Positions 35,390-46,951 of a stretch of DNA of 64,000 bases are shown here, piece after piece; positions within the stretch are counted from its first letter, which is position 1; each line of letters starts with the position of its first letter. The notes beneath the pieces are model-generated. The model made no database searches and had not been told where the DNA came from. It saw nothing but the letters and a program-made list of their open reading frames with translations. The translations under genes were made by a program, and so were the position numbers. Origin of the DNA: Talinum fruticosum (lineage: Eukaryota > Streptophyta > Magnoliopsida > Caryophyllales > Talinaceae). Location: assembly GCA_021018815.1 (NCBI GenBank), contig JAITYX010000006.1, positions 2,631,001 to 2,695,000 on the forward strand, written 5' to 3'.

Positions 35390-35700
35390 TATAATCCGGC
35401 CTTGACAATCTATTTTTTCCCCATATTTAGACAACCAATCCATACCCAAGATTACATCAAATTCCAACATGTCAAACTGTACCATGTCACCCCTAAAATT
35501 TTCTTAACTTAGGGTAATAGGGCAATTTTTATACATAACGTCACATTTTATGGTTTGACCTATGGGCGGACTCACATATAATTCTACGGGTTGTTTACTC
35601 GGTTCCAAACCTATTTGAGATGTAGACTTTGATGAAATAAAAGAGTGCGTAGCACCCGAATTAAATAAAACAGTAAGTGGTACTCGAATTTAAAAAGATC
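35390..35700 (-). pseudogene. Gypsy aspartic protease relic
   Basis: The minus strand reads FNSGATHSFISSKS where retropepsins have DSGATHSF: the catalytic aspartate codon GAT has become AAT. Downstream MLEFDVILGMDWLSKY is the conserved second half. It would mature the Gag-Pol polyprotein. The change removes catalysis, and a stop is also present near 35503. Confidence 0.85.
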
Positions 35701-36720
35701 GTACCAATCACAACGGTCCCGTGTCGGTAGCCTCGCTTTTTACTCATTACATAGGCTCTTCCAACCCGTCTCACTGCCCATAGATACTGTGGCTGCCCTT
35801 GTATTCCTTTGGTTTGCGCTTGGACCTTTGCTTGCTGGGGAAGGTCTGGTTGGGCAATTTGCAATTAAATGGTTGTAATCCCCACACCAATAACAACGAT
35901 TGGTGCCAACCCAACAATCTGCTGTGTCGTAGTTGGTTCGACCACACTTCGAGCATTGTTTCTTGGTTGAAGTAGAAGTTTGGAACTTAGTTCCCGCACT
36001 TGCAGGCTTTTTGCTTGGTGTTCCTTCTGCAGGATTCTTTTTTCATTCCCTCTCTTCCGGAAGGTATTTGGACTCAACATCCAGTAATTCCCGCTTCACC
36101 CGTTCCACTTCGCGGCTCGCTCGTACAATTCTTGACTAGTTTGTATAGATTGCCCGACTAATTGGTGCCTAATATAGGGTGCTAGGCCTTCCTCAAATTG
36201 TATCATTCTCATACGATCCGTCGCTACATACTCCGAGGTAAACCTAGATAATTCCGCAAATTTGCTCGCATACTCCATCACCGACATATTGTCTTGCTTT
36301 AATTCCAAAAATTCCTTTTGCTTTTGTTTTTGCAAAGACATTGGGTACAATTTTTCTCTCAACTCCTTCACAAACTTATCCCACGAGCCTTCGGAGTTTT
36401 GAAACTTAGTCCTTACAATTCCCCACCGGATATCAGCCTGTCCTGGTTAGATAAAAAGCCCCAATGTTTACATGTTTTTCATTTGGTACCTCTACCACAT
36501 CAAATATTTTCTCTATCTCGCCTAATCCATTCTTCCAATATCACTGGATCCATTTTCCCATCATATGTTTTTGGATTTTGCTTTGCCACCCTTTCAAAAA
36601 GTCTACCCTCCTTTCCGGAATTTTCGAGCTAGATTCCTTAAGTTTCTGCGTCACCACTGCTATAACTCGTCCTTAAAAATTCAGGATCTATGTCTTTGAG
36701 TATTCCCTTCTTATTTAGCT
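35700..36720 (-). pseudogene. Gypsy gag relic with intact zinc knuckle
   Basis: The retrotrans_gag region at 36096-36700 includes EIEKIFDVVEVPNEKHV, FLELKQDNMSVMEYASKFAE and APYIRHQLVGQSIQTSQEL. Nearer pol, RCYWCGDYNHLIANCP (about 35870-35915) keeps all CCHC residues, preceded by an extra KCGRTNYDTADC half-knuckle. It packages element RNA. Stops at several places break the frame. Confidence 0.85.
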
Positions 36721-38109
36721 CATTCTCGGCTTTTTGCACATCACTTGTTGCCCCGATGTGGGGTTAGAATTGGAGGGGTTTAATTAATTGACTGAGTGTG
36801 CAAAGATTCTTCGTCGTTTTCTTGCGGTTCATTTTTCGGAATGCTCTCATCTTGAATCGAAATTCTGCTAAGAGAAAACAACAATAATTAACTTTTCCTT
36901 GCCCTTTCTCTCTCTTTTTTTTTTTAATCATCAAACTGATATATTACACGTACATATATATAAAACACCTTCTTTATTCGTTAAAGTTATATTATACATT
37001 GTTCAACCATAGCACTAACACTCCTCGATAGGTCTACAAAATGTTCACCCTTAGCAACAAAATGGGTGGAAAAAGAAGTGAGGTTAACCACTATTCTACC
37101 CCTACAATACCCCGTACTTATACAGACTATACAACTCCACTCCTTCTCTCTCCCCCTTTTTTTTTTCATCGGTTAGTTTATATTATTCACTATTTTACAT
37201 ATTTACATATCCTACACAGACTAGTTACCCCTAAATCCATCAACTCCTCCTATTTTAATTTTCACATCATGTCACTCGTCATTACTCGGTGTCGAGCTCG
37301 AACTCCATGACTCACTTTCCTCCATCTCATCCTCCTCATGATCTATTACTTCACTATCATCCGAACTTATCCGGATAATTTCGGGGACTCCGGGATATCA
37401 ACCATACTCACAACATCACTGGAACCACTAGATACATCCGCCTCATACTTGTCCCATATATCATAGCCGTCTTCTCCGGCCCAAATATTAACATTGTCGG
37501 ACTCAAACTCGAGGGCAGGTGAATTTGGAGCTACTGGGTTCTCAACATTCTCTGCTCCTGGAAAAGAGTCCGTAACCGTGCGGGGGTGAACCCACCGCGG
37601 TCGGCCAAGTCTCGGAGCTTTAATTCCTCCACTATGAAATCCCACGGATTTCCATAAGTCTGGAAATGTGCCCCTTGTTCCCCAACGTTTCCAGTGTCCA
37701 TAAATTCCCGATATTTACTTTTAAAAGAAAACCGGGGTTCATCATCGGGTAAACCTTTTAGTAAGCATTGGGCTTTGACAATAGGGTTAATGAAAGGAGT
37801 TTCGGGATTGCTTAGTACGTGCTTTGTAAAAGGTAGCCTTTAATGTCTTTATGTAGTCGGTCACCCGTTAACCCAACTTCATTTTAATTTCGTACGGATC
37901 CCTTGGCTTCATTCCCTATTACCAACAACAAAACATTAAGAACATGTATAATCTCACTTATACATTTATATGACAATATCCACTTCAATCTCACAATAAT
38001 CCTACATATCCATCACAATGACTCAACCACCTCTATCTGTTTTCTTTAAACATATCACCCTAATTTTTGGTTTTATTTTGACGTTTAGGTACTCGGACCA
38101 AAATCCTAG
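36721..38109 (-). other. Leader of the gypsy element between PBS and gag
   Basis: Mostly noncoding. One 92-residue minus-strand ORF (37367-37645, acidic C-terminus) has no recognisable domain and may be part of the gag leader. Pyrimidine tracts occur at 36.91 and 37.15 kb. Confidence 0.5.
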
Positions 38110-38121
38110 GCTCCGGTACCA
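38110..38121 (-). other. Primer binding site of the gypsy element
   Basis: The minus strand reads TGGTACCGGAGC four bases inside the LTR; it matches the iMet site TGGTATCAGAGC at ten of twelve positions. Confidence 0.7.
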
Positions 38122-38125
38122 CCTC

Positions 38126-39199
38126 TGTAATGCCCCAACTTCCAACCCAATATTAACTAAACAAAATTTGTGAATTAACCACAATGACCCCAAGTAACGA
38201 AAATTATGATGCGGGTCGAGGCATTACCGCCGTCTCCGGACACTAGAGACAAGGCTAAAACATTTAATTTCTTTTTTGTATGACATAAACGATAGCGAGT
38301 AAGAAAATTATGTTTATACAAACAATGAATCGGGATGATGTTGTTATCATATCCAAAGTTCATACGTAACCCAAGGACTTAAATTTATTCTAGCACAACC
38401 AATAGCGGCAAAAGAGATTCAAGACGGGTGGTCAACGGGTCATTGTCCAACCTTGTTAGGTCCTTTCTCGTCGAGACTCCTCTACCTCCCGGACCTCTTG
38501 TTTAACCCTTGTCTGTTTCTCTTTCCCTAAAAACAAAATTCAAAAAAAAAAAAAACAGGAAACTAAAAGTGAGCGGTTGGCTCAATACGTTACCCTTGTA
38601 CTTGTGAAAACATTTTGTGAGCCGGTGAGCGCGCGCAGTTTCAAAAATTTATTTAAAACATATCGTTTATGCAAAAGTTAAATTTTCTGTTTCCCGTAAA
38701 CTTTTTCGGTTAAAATTTTCAGTTTCAGTAAATGTTTTAACTTCCGGCTAACACTAAGACCCCAATTTATATGCAATTGTAGCCATGACTTTGGCTAGAC
38801 GATTCGATTAAAATTCCCGTTACCGGGAAGGGCCCGATACGATTAATTACGCTAGCGAGACAATTAAGAACGGCTAACGATGAACCGATCAACGATTGAT
38901 GATTAGCGATTAATTGGATCCTAAAATGTTAGGCCGTAATAAAATAAATACGGTAAAGCTTTTCATAACAATTAAAATGTAACTATTTTGGAAGGGTACA
39001 AGCAATAACGTACCTCGGTTGGGAAGTTGTTTCGAACTAATTTTTGACTTGCTTTGCTTTCAACGTTTCCGATAACCTTCCGTTTGCAAGAAAATTTACC
39101 CATTTACTTTAATATAATTATTATATGTATATATATTTCCTCATACCCTTTTTATCAAAATTATTATCCAACTCTTGAACTTGCTTTCCAAAAATAAGC
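38126..39199 (-). repeat. 5' LTR of the gypsy element, truncated
   Basis: Matches the first ~1.05 kb of 30274-32273 (TGTAATGCCCCAACTTCC onward) and then breaks off after CTTGCTTTCCAAAAATAAGC. The missing half contains the part that would start transcription on the minus strand, so the copy lacks part of its own promoter. Confidence 0.88.
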
Positions 39200-39652
39200 A
39201 CATATATATGTACGTTATTTTAATTTGATTGTCATATTTTAATTAGAGCACATTATAAAACTATTTTTTAAATAAAGCTTATAAAGTTCATTTGTCGTTA
39301 TTTTAATTTGATTGTCATATTTTTGTTACAATGATATATAATATTAGTGTGTAAATTTGATTAAAAAATAAAGGATTAATTTAATCATAACAAATACAAT
39401 TTATTAAAATAAAGGTCCAAAAGTGGTTCACGTACTCCCTCATAATTTTAGTTTAGGAAAATAGATTTTTTTTTAAAAAAAGTTTTGATTTCATTCCATA
39501 ACTGAACCAAACATTAGAAATTGGCTTCGATTTCATTCATGATATAAACTAAATATTTGATTTTATAAATCAAATCTCACTCTATTTTTCCAGATTTCAG
39601 GTTTCATTTCATTCCATTCCATTCCACTCCACTGCTGATGATCCAAACAGCC
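39200..39652. other. AT-rich sequence with a tandem duplication and a candidate Harbinger right end
   Basis: CGTTATTTTAATTTGATTG occurs at 39213 and again at 39296 as part of a 28-base duplicate. The region ends TTCATTTCATTCCATTCC and GATCCAAACAGCCCC, resembling the complement of a GGGGNTGTTTGG end. This could be the far end of the Harbinger element begun at 26154, but the next bases are TAA. Confidence 0.4.
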
Positions 39653-40238
39653 CCTAAGTTGGTTGTGTGTTTTTTCCTTGCATTATTGTCTACCCTCACT
39701 CAACCCGCAAATTCAATGAGTGAGGTTGTTGATGTGGGCAATGTTAACTGCAAATTCAATTCCTTAGCTCCTTATTCTCTTTTTCGTTCAAACAAGAAAT
39801 AAGAAGCTATGTAAAGGAAACATGGATTGGGTTTCTTAATGCTTTTACCATCCCATCATGAAGACTGTTTGATTAATGAGAAAGAATTTGAAAGTAAAAA
39901 ACAGTGGTGAACATTATATTGAGCCTAAATTGCATACAACTCAGGAACTTTTGTTAGCATTGTGCCGGTTCACTCGAGACCTTATAAGTAGGACCATCAA
40001 TTGGTCTACGGATTTGGGGTGGTTGACAAGCGGCACCAACACTTATACTGGAGGCAATTGATGGCTTGAAACAATTTCATGACCACCCTTAACTAGAGAC
40101 AGTTGGCTGGAAAGAAGGGGGACGAATTAACCAAAAAGAGAAGGGAGAGAAGTTTATACGATGAACGTAGAATAACTTATTGATTGAAGACAGTTAAGAT
40201 CAGAGGTTTTTTGGGGCGTGGGGTACCGGTTACAAAGG
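39653..40238. other. No recognisable gene
   Basis: A 61-residue ORF at 39876-40061 has no known domain. The sequence is not obviously repetitive within the window. Confidence 0.3.
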
Positions 40239-41288
40239 TTAGGGCGGATCTATGTGTGTTATATGGATGTCCTCGGACACCCATAAGCCTAAAAAATAGT
40301 TATAATGCTTTAACGGGTATGCTATTATTTGTATATGGGACACACATAAAAAAATAAGTATAAGCCCAAGTGAGCAAGCCCAAAAGCAATTTTCTCACTT
40401 TCAATTTTCAGCCCTCACCTCACCATCTACTTGCACGCCGAAAATGTTCTCAATCTCTCGCTCTCTCAAATTTGATGTTCGTCCCCATGGTTTCTCCCAC
40501 ACCCACGATGCTCTCCGCTCCTCTCTCAGTCCCTCTCTCTCTGTCCCAACCACCGACTCTGCCCACCGGCGCTGTCCTACCCGCCGCCGAGTCAAAGGCT
40601 TGATGAACAGACACTAAGATGCCCCCATCTTCTAATCTACTCACTCGCTCACTCGGTCTAACTCTCTCTCTCTCTCGTCTTAGTCGCTCGGTCACCGGAG
40701 ACCGGCACAATGACTCACCAGCTTTAGTTACCTTGCCTACCACCACCCTGCCCGCTGTCTGCTGCTGCCGCCTAGCCCACCATGCCCCACACTCGCCTAC
40801 CCTTCCTTTCCTTCATTCATTCTCAAATCTTAAAGGTTAAGGTTTCTTTCTAAATTCTTTTTAAATTTTTTATTGTTCATTTTAGAATATAGAATGCTAT
40901 GGCAACTATTTTGTTGTTGTTTGATTGATTTTGTAAAACATAAATTCGTAATTTGTGATTTAAGTGTATGATTGTAATATTGGTGGTTGGTGGTGATTAT
41001 GAACTTATGATTCGTGAATTATGAATTATTCAAAATTAGTTAGTAACTTGATATTAGCTAATTGTTGATGTTATTTGAGGGGTTGAAATAATATGAATAA
41101 ATGTATTCATTGTTTGATTTGTTGTTATGTGGTTTATGTTTAATTGTTAATTTTTGTAAATTAAATATTGTTTCAAATTTATTTGTTAGTCAATAAATGA
41201 ACGAAATAATTGTTTTTTCAAATTTATATGCTTTTGTCTCATTTGTAAAGGGACGCCCATATAGAGGAAAGTCTTACCTCCGCCACTG
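40239..41288. mobile_element. hAT-like non-autonomous element (CAGTGGCGGA end)
   Basis: The right end, read on the minus strand, is CAGTGGCGGAGGTAAG, a common plant hAT MITE terminus. The left end GGCGGATCTATG continues into TATATGGATGTCC, matching the minus-strand right end's TATATGGGCGTCC. The left tip is mutated and the flanking eight bases do not match. The interior has a CT-rich patch (40.45-40.72 kb) with overlapping ORFs and no transposase domain. Confidence 0.5.
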
Positions 41289-41558
41289 ACAACAATTATT
41301 AGGATTTTTGATAAACAGTAAATACTAGTATTGGTTTTTTAATCTCTTAAAGATTAAGGATAAGTAAGAAATAGCGCAACTATTAACAAAACGGTAACTT
41401 GTACCTAGTTCAATTAATCACGTCCCTCTAACAATTTTATAGTTGATCAAGCATGAACACCCATTATAGTATGGATTTCTAAAACACTCTTACAAACAGT
41501 AGAGATACAAGGCTGCATATATCTATTGTCATTAGTGATTGCTTTGATATATACTTTA

Positions 41559-42302
41559 TTAAACCCTATGTTTTTCAATCTTCCTTTGAAGCTCATCCTT
41601 CCTTGCTCCAATAACCTTGTCAATCACTCTTCCTTTCTTCATCAACAAAAATGTTGGAGTTGTTTGTACTCCATACTCACCGGATAAATCCTGTTTCACA
41701 ATTTGCACATGCCCGGAGGCATATATACTCATCAACATCAAAATACTAGTACTTTTATGCTACATATAAATTGAAAATTTACATGTATATACCGATAACT
41801 CGTCCACATTAATTGTAAGGAACTCCACATTTGTGTACTTTGCTGAAAATTCATGAAGAGTTGGCTCCATATATCCCCATCCGTTTGTAAACTTGATCAC
41901 AATCTTCAAAGATTCAATCAAACAAGAAAAAACCCAAAATTAGTCCACAAAAAGTAACGGTATATGAATATAGACCAAATCATAATACTAACAAACAAAT
42001 ATATCATTATGGATTTAATAAAAACACGAACTAAAATGAATACGTACCAAAGTGTTGGATGCCTTGGAGGCTTCCAAATAACCTCTGCAACTCGGAGAGG
42101 AGTGAAAGTAAAGGACGCAATGGACCTTTGCGGCCTTAGAGGAGGGCACAAGTGCAGCAGCTGGAGGTGTTTTGCTTCTATTGTTACCTGAGGATTTATG
42201 ATACTAATGCTAATTAGGAGTGAATGAAGGAGCAGAAGATGCTTCATGATCAGTTCCCTGGATTTCAATGAAGCTGGAAACATCGATGTTTTTTGCCTCC
42301 AT
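41559..42302 (-). pseudogene. Thioredoxin h-like paralogue A, active site deleted
   Basis: Three exons match gene B at 46952-47709: exon 1 42048-42302, exon 2 41793-41903, exon 3 41559-41690, with GT donors and AG acceptors at the same places. Exon 1 encodes MEAKNIDVSS, two in-frame TAG stops at codons 31 and 33, then YFHSSPSCRGYLEASKASN. Exon 2 reads FTNGWGYMEP, where gene B has FTNGWSGCCRYVEP: twelve bases holding the whole cysteine site are gone, in frame. Exon 3 gives EYGVQTTPTFLLMKKGRVID and a VIGARKDEL block, typical of the thioredoxin h C-terminus with its cis-proline. No redox function is possible from this product; an N-terminally shortened, cysteine-free protein is conceivable but unsupported. 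Confidence 0.9.
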
Positions 42303-42331
42303 GATTTCTAGCACAGGAAAAAGATCCAGAT

Positions 42332-42332
<1 letters not shown>

Positions 42333-42371
<39 letters not shown>
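42333..42371. repeat. (CT)n microsatellite upstream of pseudogene A
   Basis: About 19 CT units, 31 bases before the ATG of the thioredoxin pseudogene; on the coding strand it is a (GA)n tract in the 5' UTR position. Gene B has only a short pyrimidine run there. Confidence 0.97.
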
Positions 42372-42372
<1 letters not shown>

Positions 42373-42373
<1 letters not shown>

Positions 42374-45300
42374 GTCTCTTTGTTATCTTGCTTGGCTTTG
42401 TGTGGTGAGTTGGGACTTGGGAGTATATGATTCAAAATGTTGTTGTAGCCTTTTTTACGTTATACTCCAATTACAAATGTGATACAAATCAGCCTTTTTT
42501 TTTGTGCTAATGACTTTCTTAATAATTACATAATACTTTCCAATCTTTTTCCTTTTTTTCAAACAAAAAATATTATCCCATGCCTTTCATAAATGTATAT
42601 ATTTGATTCTGTTCCCGTAATTTAACGTATAGTACGCCTAGTCTTTCCACTACGTACGATGAGTCTATAAAAGGATATCTTCCCATTGTTGAATATTAAT
42701 ATTAATTGGTGATAAAATCCCTAAAGTCCAACACCGACCATCTTTCTTCCAACGAGGAATCAATACACGTTAGCTGCCTCGTGGAGGATTCAAGCATATT
42801 TATTGATCATTTTCTATTCGCAAAATAAAAGTGAAACATAATCGCGTTATGTTTTTTGGACTTTTTAAAACATAAATAAAAATATAAATGCAGGAAAGAA
42901 GTATTCCTTAAAATATTTTCTTTGCGAATATCTCAAATGCGCCTTTGGTACTGATGCTTTTGACTTGGTGTAAGATTTTGTGCTCCTTAAAGATTTTGTT
43001 ACCACGGGGCTTTTCTTAATTGGTAGATTGGTTAGTAAGCTCGATGCAAAGGTCTATATCCCAATAGAAATGCCTCAGGTGAAGGTAGGTACGAGAGAGT
43101 CGAGAGGAGAGAAAATAAGGGAGTTCAAGGAAAATTCTCCTATATATATCATATACGTATGGTAACATATGTGGTTAAATTATTGGATTACTTTTTTATT
43201 GATTTGTTACCATATAAATTAATAGATCTGGCAAATAAGTTATTCAATTTAATTTGGAGTTGGATTATGTTTGGGTTAACTAAATTTAGCTAGGTTTCAG
43301 TTTCGTCGGATCATTTTTAATTCGGGTCGATTTCGGATTGATTGATTTTTAGTCCAATAATCTTATGCAAAGATAAATAACAGTGATAAAAAGTTGAATC
43401 TGATTAAGTTACACACACTTGGATTAACTATTTCGAGAAAATTCAGGGCAGACTTTATTTTATTCGATTGGATCATATATTCTAGTTAGATTACTATTAA
43501 CAAGTCTACCATGGTCCCAGAGACGTCATATAGTAGCAATAGGCATGTGATTGATTGGAATTTACCCTCATGTGTGGATTGCCATTCACCCGCATATGGT
43601 ATGGAATTTTCTTTTTCTTATTTTCTATCCTCTCAGATCTTTCAGATCTCCCTCACCTGACGTATTCTTATAAGATACATGAAGCTTATTAACCAGTTTG
43701 CCAATTATGATTTGCCTCACGATAACAAAATCATTAAAATGCACAAAATGCTACAAGTTAAAAGCATCACTACTATAAAGGCGTATTTGAGTAGGGATAG
43801 CAACGGGCCCAGGATTCTCCATCTCCAATGGACCCCACCCTGCATCAGTAAAACGATTACCGTATCTATGGGTCCGGGGAAAATTTTAACCCCAGCACGA
43901 TCCGCGGGGCCTCTATTTCCGTGCTTTAGGAAAAATCCCCGCCCTATTCATTTAAATTACATATATGTCTTTATTTTTTTTTTACATAAATTAATTTTGT
44001 TTTACTTTTTTTTTGTCAAATAGAAAAAGACCAATATGTACTGGAATCAGCCGCGAGGTTTCCATGATAGAAAAGGAGTTAAAGTTAAAACTAATCTACG
44101 ATTTCTTATGCCTACAAAGCTAAATAACGTGTATTCCTTTCTCGTTGGAATAAAGAGAGTATGTGTTGAACTTTAGGATTTCATCAAGAAAATATTAATC
44201 TTCAATGATGGCTTCAGTTTCTCATGCAATTTTTAAAATAATTATTCACTAACGTTCTTGATTTTCTTTGGTTTTTTTTTTTTCATCGAGTTGTTGATTT
44301 TCTCATTCAGGTTGAACCAAATTTCCAGAAGAAAGAGTGGTAAAAGAAGAATTGCAAGATTTTGCATTAAGAATCTTACTGGATCATTAATTATAGTAAT
44401 TTATAAGAAACAAATTTTTTGGTGAGATTATCTTATATAAGAGTTCCACTATATAATAAGACAAATTTTTTTATAAGTGATTTTTTAAATATTTTAATTT
44501 AACTAATAATTTATACAAAAAGACGTATTTTATAATAAAGAGATAATAAATAATTCATGGAGTGGTGTTGTTTATCAAAATAATTCCTAATAGTGATTAT
44601 TGCTCAGCCTCATAATCACTTAAGTTCACCATAAATATGTGTCTGTCTCACAATAAATTTTAACTAAGATGACGTCATACAAGATCTATTTATTTTATTT
44701 TTTTCTATCAATTACATTATAAATAGCTCTCTTATTTCCCATATTGACCGACGCAGCCTGCAAGTTTGTATTGGGTTCTTTTAAATCGGATTATGTTACA
44801 ATTAGTACGTAGAAAGTCCAATTAGATGTTATTTGAAAAATTCGTCAAGCTTAGGATAGCTTACTAGGTTTTGGATTAATCTAAATGGTCGTATTAAAAT
44901 GCATACGGGTTGGATCTATTGTTAATGTGGTCTCAAAAATCTTTAATGTGGATCTTTTAAGATTGGTTTCTATTTAAGTAGAGATACTTATATAGGTAAG
45001 ATTGTTTACATCTGAATCTCTCTAAACCCTACATAATAAAACCCACAATGAGAGTTAGTTGTTGTTGGTTTAGATTTAGTCTTAGGTTACTAAAACAGGT
45101 ATTAGACTCGATAGGTAGGTCAATTAAAAATATAAAAGCCGCAAATGTTGAGCTTCAATACACCTATATATAATGGAATGAGCAACAAAGAGAATACCTC
45201 CAATCCCAATAGACACCTTAAGAAACATATAAAAATACTTTTTGTATTGAGATCAATGTCAGGATGACCTGTTCTTTTTAACTTTAGATTATAGTTGTAT

Positions 45301-45536
45301 AATTTCTAATAACTTATTACAGTTTTGTCTAGTTACTTACATTTTCTTACAATCTTTTATAACTTTTTAAAAATTAATTCATAACTATTTTACAACTCCG
45401 TATAACTCATTACATTTCATAAGAATTTCATACGAATTCTTACAACCTTATAACTTAAACTAACAAGACTAGTATAACGCCAAAAACTTACAATAACTAC
45501 GATCAACTAATGTGTGCTTTATTTATAGGCATCTCC
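42373..45536. other. Intergenic AT-rich region between the thioredoxin copies
   Basis: No gene recognised. A hAT-like relic starts TAGGGATAGCAACGGG at 43792 and runs to about 43950 with GGGTCCGGGG and CCCCGCCC words. CACTACTATAAA at 43768 resembles the CACTA end at 16897. The 114-residue ORF at 43679-44023 merely overlaps these relics. Confidence 0.5.
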
Positions 45537-46005
45537 GGGTGTGTTTGATTGGAAGGAAAATGTTATTTTGGAAAATAAAATTTTAAAATTTTCACCATTT
45601 GGTAAGAAAAGAAAGGAAAATATATTTTCCGAAGAATATAATTTTACCGTAACGTCTTATATGCACCTGGGAGTATCCGCTTCTCGTCATGTGTAAACAG
45701 ATGATTTGACGAATGGAAAAAATAGGGGATTTTATGGGCCTATTTTTTTCTCTCACCTAGGAGTATATGCTCCTAGTAGCATCTAAGAATTTGCACCATT
45801 CTACCAATATGGAGGGGATTCTTTTCCATTTAAGAAGAAGGAAGTTTAGTTTCCAAATACAAGACGATTTCAACGGTTAATTAAGATTTAATAATATAAA
45901 GAAAAACTTTTCCATAGAGAAAATTAATAATATAATGAAAAAACTTTCCTTATAGAAATTTTTTTCCAAAAAAATTTCCCACAACCAAGGTTATTATAAT
46001 AAGGA
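45537..46005. mobile_element. MITE relic with GGGTGTGTTTG end
   Basis: Begins GGGTGTGTTTGATTGG and has GGAAAAT-rich subterminal sequence like the MITE at 25429. The right side ends near CCAAAAAAATTTCCCACAACC, only loosely complementary. No target duplication could be identified. Confidence 0.35.
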
Positions 46006-46612
46006 TCATAGTTAGAATCAATGGATGTAACTAGAATTAGAATAGTAGAATCAGATCAAGGATGGTAAGATTTTATAGTTAAATTATTTTTATGAGAATA
46101 TAAATCTTAAAATACATTCGTAAATATTTATATAAATCCACTTCAATTGTATTTTGTCAAAGATTTTGATACAAAAATATTTTGTAATGAATTCTCAAAT
46201 ATAATTATATATAATAGTACTTTATGAAATTTAATTAGAATCGTGGAACGGATTGTACGATTGTAAAATTATATTACAATCATACTATATAGTTTTGGAA
46301 TTAAATGAAGATTATAAAATTTAAATAAATTTAAGATTCTAATGAAAAGATGGAGAGTTTTTAAATCATAAAATTTAGATGCCACAACCAAACACAAGGT
46401 ACCCTTGATCTCATTTATGCAAAACATGGGGATCTGATGGGAATCCTCCTTTTTAGATCGAAATAAAATTATGACATTCCGTACTCCTAAAAACAAATAT
46501 GGAAAATACTAAGATCAACTAATGAATTAACCCTCAACAAAAAGTCAAGTAGTGTGGTCCAAATTGCAAACACATGAAGGAATATAAACTAATTAAGTCC
46601 GGGTCACAGCAA

Positions 46613-46648
<36 letters not shown>

Positions 46649-46951
46649 TTTATTGATCAAAATTAATAATAATCTTTGTGTGAAAGCTTGTTCCATTAAA
46701 AAGAAAAAAGTACTCATGGTTGCTTGAAATTTAGCATAATAATTTGCAAGACCCATAACTTTGGATAAATAATTTTAAAAATTTTGAAGTTCGGATAAAT
46801 ATTTTAGACAACTAAATCCAATTAAACTCCTCTAGAAAATGAATAGTTGACATATACTTGTTCTAATCTACAACTTCTAAGCTATACTTTAATAGAGAAT
46901 TTCTTTTTTATATAAAATACAATGATGTATGTGTGTCACCGGTCAATCAAA
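46006..46951. other. AT-rich 3' flank of gene B with (TA)n
   Basis: Contains a (TA)16 tract at 46616-46647. No gene or recognisable element. Confidence 0.5.

Noticed and set aside
40370..40840. Overlapping ORFs rich in Ser/Pro/Leu
   Set aside because: Located inside a hAT-like non-autonomous element over CT-rich sequence; no domain.
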